Shown here one piece after another: positions 42,946 to 53,600 of a DNA stretch of 64,000 nucleotides. The notes under the pieces were generated by a model, which searched no databases, was not told the DNA's origin, and saw nothing but the letters and a program-made list of their open reading frames with translations. A program made the translations under genes and the position numbers. Positions within the stretch are counted from its first letter, which is position 1; each line of letters starts with the position of its first letter. The DNA is from JBJHDF01 sp050486405. GTDB taxonomy: Bacteria > Pseudomonadota > Gammaproteobacteria > Pseudomonadales > Cellvibrionaceae. Where the stretch lies: positions 1 to 64,000 of the forward strand of contig JBJHDF010000022.1 of NCBI GenBank assembly GCA_050486405.1. The letters run 5' to 3'.

Positions 42946-43341
42946 ATGGACGTAAGTTTGGAAAGCCTGAAAGTGATGGTGATTGACGACAGTAAAACCA
43001 TCCGGCGCACCGCGGAAACCCTGCTGAAAAAAGCCGGTTGCACCGTCGTGACCGCCACCGACGGGTTTGATGCCCTGGCGAAGATCGCCGACACCCGTCC
43101 CGATATCATCTTTGTCGACATTATGATGCCGCGCCTGGACGGCTATCAGACCTGCGCCCTGATCAAGAACAACAGCGACTTCAAATCGACACCGGTCATC
43201 ATGCTGTCGAGCAAGGACGGCCTGTTCGACAAGGCCAAAGGCCGGATTGTGGGGTCGGATCAGTATTTGACCAAGCCCTTCAGCAAAAGTGAGTTGCTCG
43301 GGGCCATTGAAACGCACGTCAAGCAGGCGCAGGCATCTTGA
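42946..43341 (+). CDS. pilG: twitching motility response regulator PilG
   Basis: A 131-residue single-domain receiver of the Pil-Chp chemosensory system. Phospho-acceptor Asp58 lies in IIFVDIMMPRLDG, with DD at 14-15 and Lys109 in YLTKPF. ChpA phosphorylates PilG, which promotes pilus extension at the leading pole in Pseudomonas. It is the first gene of the operon. Confidence 0.95.
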   Translation: MDVSLESLKVMVIDDSKTIRRTAETLLKKAGCTVVTATDGFDALAKIADTRPDIIFVDIMMPRLDGYQTCALIKNNSDFKSTPVIMLSSKDGLFDKAKGRIVGSDQYLTKPFSKSELLGAIETHVKQAQAS

Positions 43342-43384
43342 CGAGGTTGGTTTTGTATTACAAAAACCTTTACTTGGGGTAGTT

Positions 43385-43747
43385 ATGGCCAGAGTATTGA
43401 TTGTTGACGATTCGCCCACCGAGACCTACAAGCTGACCAGCATGCTGGAAAAGCACGGGCACGCGGTGTTGACGGCGGAGAACGGAGAAGACGGTGTGGC
43501 GCTCGCCAAGAAGGAATTGCCAGATGTGGTGCTGATGGATGTGGTGATGCCTGGGCTCAACGGTTTTCAGGCCACCCGTCAATTGACCAAGTCGCCGGAA
43601 ACGGCCCATATTCCAGTGATTATCGTCACTACCAAGGATCAGCAGACGGATCGGGTCTGGGGTATGCGTCAAGGCGCCAAAGCGTACCTGGCGAAGCCGA
43701 TCAATGCAGATGCATTGATCGCGGCCATCAACGAAGCGCTGGGCTAG
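43385..43747 (+). CDS. pilH: twitching motility response regulator PilH
   Basis: A 120-residue single-domain receiver beginning MARVLIVDDSPTE, with acceptor Asp52 in VVLMDVVMPG and Lys103 in YLAKPI. In Pseudomonas PilH opposes PilG and favours retraction. ATG 43385 is the family start; an in-frame extension to 43289 overlaps pilG and is rejected. An imperfect inverted repeat (GGTTTTGTA / TTACAAAAACC) just upstream may tune the pilG:pilH ratio. Confidence 0.95.
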   Translation: MARVLIVDDSPTETYKLTSMLEKHGHAVLTAENGEDGVALAKKELPDVVLMDVVMPGLNGFQATRQLTKSPETAHIPVIIVTTKDQQTDRVWGMRQGAKAYLAKPINADALIAAINEALG

Positions 43748-43867
43748 AAGGTCGTTTATCGGCACCGCCCGGCTAGGGGTGCGCGAGACACAATAACAAC
43801 GGGGTGAACAGTCGTGGTCCCAAGTGTGGGGCAGTCGGCTGACCCGAGGCTGAGGGCAGCGAGACCT

Positions 43868-44410
43868 ATGTCAGGACAGCAAGCGGCATTTGAAGCACTG
43901 GTGGATCTGGCCGAGCGCAGCCGTGCAGCCGCCAGGGGGTTGCCGGCCCAAGCCGATGTCCGCCCTCAGTGGAGCGGCATCGGCTTTATGCTGATGGGCA
44001 GCTATCTTGTGGCGCCCATGGGGGAAGTGTCGGAGATGCTGGAAATACCGTCCTATACCCACCTGCCCGGCGTGCAGCCCTGGGTGCGTGGAGTGGCCAA
44101 TGTGCGCGGCCGCCTGTTGCCCCTGTTTGATCTTGCCGCCTTTTTCGGTGAAAGACTCAGTGGCGGCCGCAAGCAGCGGCGCGTACTGGTGCTGGAAACG
44201 GAAACTTTGTACAGCGGCCTGATGGTCGATCAGGTCTTTGGCATGCAGCATTTTCCTGTGGATGAATACCAGGAGGACAAGGGGCCGGTGGCGGACGCCC
44301 TGACCCCTTTCGTGACCGGCAGTTATCCCCAGAGGGATAGGCACTGGTCCCTGTTCCGGCCGGCTTTGCTGGCGGAGGATCCGAGGTTTGTCAATGCAGC
44401 CAAAAGTTAA
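43868..44410 (+). CDS. pilI: CheW-like adaptor PilI
   Basis: A 180-residue CheW-domain adaptor that links receptor PilJ to kinase ChpA. The CheW pattern is visible in YLVAPMGEVSEMLEIP, RGVANVRGRLLPLFDLAAFF and LMVDQVFGM. Start ATG 43868 gives the length of Pseudomonas PilI (about 178) and follows a GAGGGC-like ribosome site. It lies 120 bp after pilH. Confidence 0.93.
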   Translation: MSGQQAAFEALVDLAERSRAAARGLPAQADVRPQWSGIGFMLMGSYLVAPMGEVSEMLEIPSYTHLPGVQPWVRGVANVRGRLLPLFDLAAFFGERLSGGRKQRRVLVLETETLYSGLMVDQVFGMQHFPVDEYQEDKGPVADALTPFVTGSYPQRDRHWSLFRPALLAEDPRFVNAAKS

Positions 44411-44511
44411 CAGGCTGTCGAGTGTGAATATCCCCGATACGCGCCGTCTGTGTGCGCTGGGCGGGGCGTGATGGACAACAATAACGTGCAGAGTTGGTCG
44501 GGAGTGCTTAC

Positions 44512-46722
44512 ATGAAAACTGAATCCAGAAATCCATTTGCCGCGCTAAAGGCCAACCCCGGAATTATCGGGGCCACCATAGTCCTGGTGGTGTGCTTTGT
44601 CGCCATGGCAATGTTCTACCTCAAGATGCAGGAAGATGCCGCAGCCGATGCCCGCTATCTGCAGCAATCTGCGGATTTGCGCGCCGAGGCCTACCGGCTC
44701 AGTGCTCTGTCCCGGGATGCCACGTCGGGCAACGAGGAGGCCTTTGTGGAACTGGCCGGTGTAGTGCGCAGCATGGGGGAAACCTGGGTCCGTCTACGCG
44801 AAAGCGACCCGCGAACCCAGCAGGTTGTGCGCGACGAATTCAATGCCTACGGTACTATCTGGAGTCAGGTGCAGCGCAATGCGCAGACCATTCTCAACAA
44901 CCGCGACACTATCGTGTTCCTCAATGCGGTGGGCGACTCGCTGAACGAAAACCTGCCCGCGCTGCAGGCCCAGCACCTCAACATCGTTGAGATACTGCTC
45001 GACGCGGCCGCGCCAGCAGAGCAGGTCTCTCAAGCCCAAATGCAGTCCTGGCGGGCAGAACGCATTGGTCGTAACGTGGACAAGATGCTCCGGGGTGATG
45101 AGGACGCTGACCGCGCTGCCGATCAGTTTAACCTGGATGCCAACATCTATGGCCGGGTGCTCTACGCCATGCAGGAGGGCGATATCACGCTGGGTATCAG
45201 CCGGGTAACCGATCCCGAGGCCATTCAGAGCCTCGATGATATTGCCGTGATGTTTGATACTGTCAACGCCTCCATTCAGGAAATGGTGGAAGGCTCCTCA
45301 ACCTTGTTCCAGGCCCGGCAGGCCAGTGACGCGCTGCTGGATCTGACGCCCGAGTTGCTTGAGGCGCTAAGTAACATTGCCGACACCATTTCCGTGCAGG
45401 CGGGTATCCGCCAGCCGAACAACACCACCCTGTTGTATCTCGCGGTTATCGCCCTGATCTGTGTGGCCAGCATCGGCTTGCTGATGTACAGGGCAACACG
45501 CCGCCGTCTGGCGGAGACCGCCGAAACCAACGAGCGCAACCAGGCTGCGATTTTGCGGCTGCTGGATGAACTGGCTGACCTGGCCGACGGCGACCTGACC
45601 ACCACCGCTACGGTAACCGAGGATTTTACGGGCGCCATTGCGGACTCCATCAATTTCACCATCGACCAACTGCGGATTCTGGTGGCGCGCATCAACGAAA
45701 CGGCGGTGAGCGTATCCGCCGCCGCGCAGGAAACCCAGCAGACAGCTCTGCATCTGGCCGAAGCGTCCGAGCACCAGGCCCAGGAGATTGCCGGTGCCTC
45801 GGCTGCGATCAACGAAATGGCCGTGACCATCGACCAGGTGTCCGCCAACTCCGCCGAATCGGCGGCGGTAGCGGAACGTGCCGTATCCATTGCCAGCAAT
45901 GGCGCCAAAGTGGTGCAGAACACCATTAACGGCATGGACACCATTCGTGAACAGATTCAGGATACTTCAAAGCGGATCAAACGATTGGGTGAATCGTCCC
46001 AGGAGATCGGTGATATCGTGAGTCTGATTAACGACATTGCCGACCAGACAAACATTCTGGCCCTTAACGCCGCAATTCAGGCCTCTATGGCCGGTGACGC
46101 AGGCCGGGGCTTCGCGGTGGTAGCGGACGAGGTGCAGCGCCTTGCGGAACGTTCCGCAGCGGCCACCAAGCAGATTGAGGCACTGGTAAAAACCATTCAG
46201 AACGACACCAACGAGGCGGTTATCTCCATGGAGCAAACCACTTCCGAGGTGGTACGTGGTGCCCGCCTGGCTCAGGATGCGGGTGTGGCTCTGGAAGAGA
46301 TCGAGAGCGTATCCACCAGTTTGGCGGAACTGATTCAGAATATTTCCAACGCCGCCCGTCAGCAGGCCTCATCGGCGGGCCATATTTCCAACACGATGAA
46401 TGTTATTCAGGAGATTACCACCCAGACCTCAGCCGGTACCAGCGACACGGCTCAGAAGATTGGTCGCCTGGCGGACTCTGCCATGCAACTGCGCGAATCT
46501 GTGGCCGGTTTCAAACTGCCGGAAGAAGATATTGAGGCGAGCGCAGACTCCGATTGGCGCACTGGTAGCGCTCTGCCGGTGGTTGACGATGTTGCCGAGC
46601 TGGATTATTCCACCGGTTATGGCGACGAGGGCTATGATGAGTCGGCGGTGATTGATCTCGATGACGAGGTGCTGCCCGGTGATGAAGACAGTTACGACGA
46701 GGGTCAAAGGTCCTTGCCCTGA
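44512..46722 (+). CDS. pilJ: methyl-accepting chemoreceptor PilJ
   Basis: A 736-residue receptor for the Pil-Chp pathway. TM1 is at about 18-40 and a periplasmic helical PilJ-type sensor covers about 41-300. TM2 follows at about 306-327, then HAMP and the MCP signalling domain. The hairpin tip has ADQTNILALNAAIQASMAGD and GRGFAVVADEVQ. An acidic tail follows. In Pseudomonas it senses pilin or surface contact. GGAG lies a few bases before ATG 44512. Confidence 0.95.
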   Translation: MKTESRNPFAALKANPGIIGATIVLVVCFVAMAMFYLKMQEDAAADARYLQQSADLRAEAYRLSALSRDATSGNEEAFVELAGVVRSMGETWVRLRESDPRTQQVVRDEFNAYGTIWSQVQRNAQTILNNRDTIVFLNAVGDSLNENLPALQAQHLNIVEILLDAAAPAEQVSQAQMQSWRAERIGRNVDKMLRGDEDADRAADQFNLDANIYGRVLYAMQEGDITLGISRVTDPEAIQSLDDIAVMFDTVNASIQEMVEGSSTLFQARQASDALLDLTPELLEALSNIADTISVQAGIRQPNNTTLLYLAVIALICVASIGLLMYRATRRRLAETAETNERNQAAILRLLDELADLADGDLTTTATVTEDFTGAIADSINFTIDQLRILVARINETAVSVSAAAQETQQTALHLAEASEHQAQEIAGASAAINEMAVTIDQVSANSAESAAVAERAVSIASNGAKVVQNTINGMDTIREQIQDTSKRIKRLGESSQEIGDIVSLINDIADQTNILALNAAIQASMAGDAGRGFAVVADEVQRLAERSAAATKQIEALVKTIQNDTNEAVISMEQTTSEVVRGARLAQDAGVALEEIESVSTSLAELIQNISNAARQQASSAGHISNTMNVIQEITTQTSAGTSDTAQKIGRLADSAMQLRESVAGFKLPEEDIEASADSDWRTGSALPVVDDVAELDYSTGYGDEGYDESAVIDLDDEVLPGDEDSYDEGQRSLP

Positions 46723-46765
46723 GTCGCCGTTGCCGCGATTGTTGGAACGGTGACCAGGAGTTTCT

Positions 46766-47653
46766 ATGGCGTGGTCCTTGCGAGCCCGATCGGAACTGTC
46801 AGATGACCAGTTTGTGCAGTGGAGAAAGCTGCTGGAAGAACGCACTGGTATACAACTGACGACCCAGCAGAAGGTGCTACTGCAGTCCCAGGTGTCGATG
46901 CGTATGCGCGAATTGGGCTGTGAAGACTACGACCAGTACTACCGGCAGGTAACCTCTGGCCTGCCGGGTATGCTGGAGTGGTCAGTTTTGGTGGATCGGC
47001 TGGCCGTCAAGGAAACCAGTTTCTTCCGCCATCGTCCATCTCTGGAATACGTGCGCAGGCATCTGCAGGACAAAATCAATAATCAGCAGTTAAGCGGCAG
47101 CTATGATGTTTGGAGCGTAGGTTGCGCCACCGGCGAAGAGGCCTATTCGCTGGCCATGGTGGTCAATGACTGCTTTGAGCTGGCGGGGCTGGACCCCTAC
47201 TACGGCATTACCGCCGTTGATATCAGCAGCTCCGCTCTGGCGAAAGCCCGCCAAGGCCGCTACTCGGAGCGCCGTATGGAGAGCCTGACTCCCGGGGAAG
47301 TCAACCGCTATATGCAGCGCTGCCCCGATGGGTATTATCAGGTGGCAACCAAGTTGCGTGATCGTGTCTGCTTCGCACAGGGTAACCTGGTGCAGGTTGG
47401 TCGCATGCCTTCGATGCAGCTTGACGTCATTTTCTGTCAGAACCTTTTGGTGTATTTTCGCCGCTGGCTGCGGCGCGACATTCTCAATACGTTTGTTGGC
47501 CGAATCAAGCCGGGCGGCCTGTTAGTGGTGGGTTTGGGTGAAGTGATGGACTGGGAACACCCGGAAATGCGGCGCGTAAAAGGCGATGAAGTGCAAGCCT
47601 ATATTCGCCAGCAGCCAAATAATAATACGAGGAATCATCCACATGGCAGATAA
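46766..47653 (+). CDS. pilK: CheR-type methyltransferase PilK
   Basis: A 295-residue chemoreceptor methyltransferase that should methylate PilJ. An N-terminal helical CheR domain (about 10-75) is followed by the SAM domain with VWSVGCATGEEAYSLAMV, ITAVDISSSALAKAR and IFCQNLLVYF. It lies 43 bp after pilJ, and its stop overlaps the chpA start by 11 bp. Confidence 0.94.
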   Translation: MAWSLRARSELSDDQFVQWRKLLEERTGIQLTTQQKVLLQSQVSMRMRELGCEDYDQYYRQVTSGLPGMLEWSVLVDRLAVKETSFFRHRPSLEYVRRHLQDKINNQQLSGSYDVWSVGCATGEEAYSLAMVVNDCFELAGLDPYYGITAVDISSSALAKARQGRYSERRMESLTPGEVNRYMQRCPDGYYQVATKLRDRVCFAQGNLVQVGRMPSMQLDVIFCQNLLVYFRRWLRRDILNTFVGRIKPGGLLVVGLGEVMDWEHPEMRRVKGDEVQAYIRQQPNNNTRNHPHGR

Positions 47654-50600
47654 CAGAAATTTTGCTGCGTTGGAATGGGTTATTCATGAAATTGAAGAAA
47701 CCCTGAAACAGGCACGGCAGTCGCTGGAAGCCTATGTGGAAGACCCCAAGGATACGGTACGCATTCGTTTCTGTCTGACCCATATTCACCAGGTGCGCGG
47801 TAGCCTGCAAATGGTGGAGTTTCACGGCGCCGCCATGCTGGCTGAGGAAATGGAGCAGCTGACCCAGGCTTTGATTGATGACCGTGTAACCAACGCCGGA
47901 GAAGCGCAGGAAGTCCTGATGCGCTCTCTGCTGCAGTTTCCACTTTATCTTGAGCAAGTCAAATCCACACAAAAAGATAATCCGCTGATTGTTCTGCCTT
48001 TGTTGAATGATTTGCGTGCCGTGCGCGGCGAAAGCCTGCTGTCCGACACACGTCTGTTTGTTCCCGATCTGGAGCCGGCGCGCCGTGTGGCAGGTGAGCG
48101 GCTGCCGGTGCTGGAGAACTCTTTGCAGTTTCAGGCCATGGTGCAGAAGCTTAGGCAGATGTACCAGTACGCTGCTGCTGCTTACATCAAGGCAATCAAC
48201 ACTGATGAAAACCTCGCCTACCTGAAAAAAGTATTCCTGCGCCTGGAAAAGCTTACCCAGGGTACCGCCAAGCAACCGCTATGGAACATCTGTCTGGCTT
48301 TGTCTGAAGCGCTGGAAATGGACGCCATCGAGTCCAGCGTGTCCATCAAGAATTTGCTGCGTCAGCTTGATAAGGAAATCAAAGCCATGGTCATTGATGG
48401 GCCAGCGGTGTTGGATACACCGGCAGACGAAGAGTTGCTCAAAAACCTGCTCTACTATGTGGCAAGGTCGGGCAAACACGCTCCCGGGTTCACCAGCGAT
48501 TCTCACTTGCAGCGTATTTATAATTTGTATCAACTGGAGCAGGCCCTGCTTGAAGGCAAAGAGGCTGGAGACGCGTCAGCTGACCTCCTGTCTGCGCCTG
48601 ATAGCGCCGCCATTCGTTCGGTCTCAGTGGCGCTCAAGGACGAGCTGGATTCCGTCAAACGAGCGTTGGACGAAACGATTGGTGGTGCTGCTGAGCGAGA
48701 GTCGCTGTTTAACGTGCTACCGGTACTGCAGCGTGTGGCCGATACCATGGCCGTGCTCGGATTTGGCGACCTGCGGCGCCGGGTGCTGGAACAAAGCCGC
48801 CTGCTGGAAAATGCGCGGGCTCAGGACGGCGCCATGACCGATGAGCAGTTGCTGGCGGCGGCCGGCAATATTCTTGCCATCGAAAACGAACTGGACAATA
48901 TTGCCGACAGCGCCGGTCAAAGCGCTCGCGGCGATGGCAAAGAAGGCGATATAACGCTTGTGCGCGCACACGATTCCGTGCTCAGGGAGTCGCGCAACGG
49001 GCTGGAACATGCCAAGGACGCAATTGTTGAATATATCGCCTCCCAGTGGAAAACAGAACACCTTCAGGCTGTGCCCGAAACATTGCGGGAAATTCGTGGC
49101 GGCCTGGATATGATGCAACTGAGCCGTCCCGGCAGAGTGCTGGGTGCCTGTGCCCGGTACATTGAAGAACAACTGCTCGAACAGCAAAACACCCCCGATT
49201 GGGCGACCCTGGACACTCTGGCGGATGCCATTACCAGTGTCGAGTACTATCTGGAGCGGCTCAGTAGTGGTGATACCCGCGAGGATACGGAGTTGTTGTT
49301 GGGTGTGGCGGAAGAGAGCATGGCCGAGCTTGGCTATGCGGTGACGCGCTTTTCCAAACCAGTTGCACCACAGGCTCCTGCACCGTCGCAAGCGACAAGC
49401 GACGCGGACGTTGACGAGGCTGCTGAGCTGTCAGCCGCTTACGAGCAGGCCTACCGCGAGGCTGCGGGTGACGAAGATGCTGCGACTGGAGAGCATCGGG
49501 ATGCATACTTACGCGAGCTGGCGGAGTCCGACACGGACACTGTGGAAGATTCTGACGAGCAGGAGCTACCGGAAACCCTAATCGTTGATGATGTCCATAG
49601 TGACATAGTGGTAGAAGAGGAGCAGAAGGCCGATCATCAGGAAGTTGTGCCGCCTGTAGTCACGGTGGAAGATGACGAGGACGACATCGATGACGAGATC
49701 ATTGAGATTTTCGTTGAGGAGGCAGGTGAAGTCACCGAAGCCATCAATCAGCACTTTCCGCGCTGGGCACAAAACTTTTCCGACCACGAAGCCCTGGTCG
49801 AGTTTCGTCGCGCCTTTCATACGCTCAAAGGCAGCGGTCGCATGGTGGGGGCCAATGACATTGGCGAGCTTTCCTGGTCCATTGAGAATATGCTCAACCG
49901 TATTATCGATGAGACTATTGCACCCAACAATGGTCATATTGCCCTGATTGAGAGAGTGCGCCATCTGCTGCCGGGCATGATAGTGGCCTTTCAAAACAAG
50001 CAGCCCAACCCCGAACCAGAGCTGACGGCCACTTACCAGTCCTACGCTGCGGCGCTGATGCAGGGTGAGATGCCCGATGCGCTGAAGGGCGAATTGCCGA
50101 AGTTCAGTGCGCCCGAGGAGCAGGTTGAGACGGACGCGGCTGTCGCAGCGTCGCAGTTGGATATGGCAGTCGAGGAGGATGACGACAGTGATGAAGATGG
50201 CCCCGACGTCCAGCTGTGGGACATCTTCGCTGGAGAGGCGTTGGCGCATCTGAAAGAAGTGGAAAACTATATTCAGCGCATGGAGGAAATTTCTCCCTTC
50301 TATTCTCCGCCCAGCGACAATATGCAGCGGGCGTTGCACACGTTAAAAGGCAGCGCGCATATGGCGGACATCGGCCCAGTGGCGGAGCTGGTGTCACCGT
50401 TGGAGCGCTTTGTTAAAGAGCTGCGCAGCTATCATGTCAACATTAACGAAGACATGCTGCAATTGCTGCGCGATGCGGTCGATTACATACGTGCGGGACT
50501 GGCCAATATCCACATGGGTGAGACGGTAGCCATTCCCAAGCTTGAACAATTTGTTGCGCGCGTTAACGAGCTGCGGGAGCTGTACGTGGTGCCACTGGTG

Positions 50601-53600
50601 CGGCAGCAGGAAGCGGCGGCGGATGGTAAGCGCACGGTTGACCCGGAGCTACTGGCTATTTTTATGGCCGAAGAGATGAACCTGCTGTTGGAAGCGGATC
50701 AGACCATAGAGGCGTGGCAGCGCTCACCGGACGATCTGGATCAGCTCAACCCGTTGATTGGTGAATTGCAAAACCTGACTCACGGCGCGGCTCATGCGCA
50801 TTTGCCTCCCATGGCACGGCTTGGCGAGAAACTTCAGGGGGTATACCAACTCATACAGCAGGGCTCCCTGCAATGCAGTGCAGAACTTGGCGCGGATCTG
50901 AACGCCGCCCATTTATCCCTGTTGGATATGGTGGACGCCGTGGCAGCGGGGCAGAATTTACAGGATATTCCGCTCCACGTCGAAGCGTCCCTGGATCGCC
51001 AGCTCGGCATCAGTGCGGGGGCCTCGTCCGAGTCGTCCGAGCAGGCCGAAGAGTGGCCAGAACCGGCCAACGACCAGGATGATATTCAGTATGATTTGCC
51101 TGCCGAAGAACAGAGTGTAGGCTTTGAGGCCGAAGCAGTTGGACCAGAGACTGCCGACGAGACCAGTGAAGCCATCGAAGAGATAGAATTCTCACTGCCG
51201 GAATCCGACGAATCGTTGCCGGATGCGGAACCCGTACCTGACTCGGACGACATGCAGGTAGAGGCAGAGGCAGCGGCAGATATCCCCGGTGAGGAAATTG
51301 ACCTGCAGTTTGCGGTCGAGGAAATAGAAGGGGATGAGCCCGAGTTTCAGGAAGCGGACCTTGACGCCGAGGTGAGCGCGACAGGGCCTGTTGGCGACGA
51401 TGCCATGGATGAACAGGATGCCGAAATCATCGAGATCTTTGTCGAAGAGGCAGTAGAGCTCATGGAGGACATAGAGCGCGCTCTGCACGACTGGCAGGAA
51501 GACTGGAGCAATACAGAGTGCCTGGAAGAGTTGAAGCGCTCACTGCATACCTTGAAAGGCGGTGCCCGGCTTGCCGGAATTACCAGTTTGGGCGATCTTG
51601 CTCACGACTTTGAAACCCAGTTGATTAGTCTTGGCAGCTCCGACGACGTGGATCAGGAGTTCTTTCGGCGCATGGTGGGCTATCAGGATCAGTTGATTAG
51701 CGGCGTCGACCGAGTGCGCGCCAGGCTCGCTGGCGAACCGCTGCCTCCAGTAACGCCCTCGGCAAAAGCGGAAGTCACTGCCGCTCCATTGCCGGAACCC
51801 GATGAGACGGGGCAATCGGATAGGGCAGCGTCAGGCGAACAGGCCAATGTGTTGCCCTTTGCGCCGAAACCCAAGGCTTCGGCGCCCGTACCGGCCGAAA
51901 AGCCATCGGTGCCGCAGCAGCCCGGTGGGCTGGGGCCGGTAGGCGCCCACGGGGGGCAGCACCTGGCGACACGCCGCAGCGGTCCCCAGGAAGTGATAAA
52001 GGTATCCGCCGAGCTGTTGGAAGAGCTGGTGAATCTCGCAGGTGAAACCTCCATCAGCCGCGGCCGATTGGAGCAGCAGGTAAGTGACGTATCTGTCGCC
52101 ATCGATGAAATGGAATCCACCATTCAGCGGCTGCAGGAGCAACTGCGTCGCCTGGACATCGAGACCGAGGCGCAGATCATTTTTCGTCAGGAGCAGATGG
52201 CCGCCCACGATGAGTTCGATCCGCTGGAGATGGACCGCTATTCCCAGTTGCAGCAGCTTTCCCGCTCGCTGGTGGAGTCGGCTTCGGACCTGATGGACCT
52301 CAAGTCTACTCTGTTGGACAAGAACCGCGACACTGAAACGCTTCTGCTGCAACAGTCGCGCATCAATACGGATCTGCAGGAAGGTTTGATGCGGTCGCGT
52401 ATGGTGCCGTTTTCGCGCTTGGTGCCGCGGCTGCGGCGGATTGTTCGCCAGGCAGCCAGCGAACTGGGCAAAGAAGTGAGTTTCGAGCTGGACAATGTTG
52501 AGGGCGAACTGGATCGTTCGGTACTGGAGCGGATGGTGGCGCCCTTGGAACACATGCTGCGCAACGCCGTTGACCATGGTATTGAAACGCCCGCCGAGCG
52601 AACTGCCGCCGGCAAACCCGCCGCCGGTCGTATTGTGCTCAGCCTGTCGCGGGAGGGTGGCGATGTGTTGATTCGCCTTGCTGACGATGGTCGCGGCATC
52701 AACCTGCAGAAGGTGCGGGAAAAGGCTGTTGAGCGCGGCCTGATGAGTGCCAACGCCAATCTGAGCGACCAGGACGTGATGCAGTTTATTCTGCACGCTG
52801 GTTTCAGTACCGCCGATAAGGTGACGCAAATTTCCGGCCGTGGCGTTGGCATGGATGTGGTGCACTCGGAGATCAAGCAGTTGGGTGGCGCCATGTTCAT
52901 CGATTCGGAGTGGGGTCAGGGCACCGAGTTTTTGGTGCGGCTGCCCTTCACGGTGTCGGTAAACCGCGCCCTGATGGTGCAGATTGGTGACGACTTCTAC
53001 GCTGTTCCCCTCAACTCCATTGAAGGTATTGTGCGGGTCAGCCCCTTCGAGTTGGAGCACTACTACCAGGAAGAAGATGCCCGTTTTGAATACGCGGGGG
53101 AGCAGTATCTGGTACGTTATCTTGGCGCAATGCTGGACAGCGACGCCCGGCCAAAACTCGACATGCAGGCGCTGCCTCTGCCGGTGGTGCTGGTGCGCAG
53201 TGCCGAAAATACTGTGGCGTTGCAGGTGGATCGCCTGTTGGGTAGCCGTGAGATTGTGGTAAAAACCCTGGGCGCCCAGTTCAGCGCGGTACGGGGTGTG
53301 TCCGGCGCCACAGTGATGGGTGACGGTAGCGTGGTAGTGATTCTCGACCTGCACGCGTTGATCCGCGAACAACTGGCTCTGGGCCTTGAGCAGGCGACCC
53401 TGCTGGAGCCCTTGGAAACCTTGTCGGCCGAGGAAGACGAGCAGGAAAAAACCGTTATGGTGGTGGATGACTCGGTAACGGTGCGCAAGGTTACCGGTCG
53501 CTTTCTGGAGCGCGAAGGCTACAACGTCATCACTGCCAAGGACGGTGCCGAAGCGCTGTTGCTGTTACAGGATCATATCCCGGACGTTATGCTGTTGGAT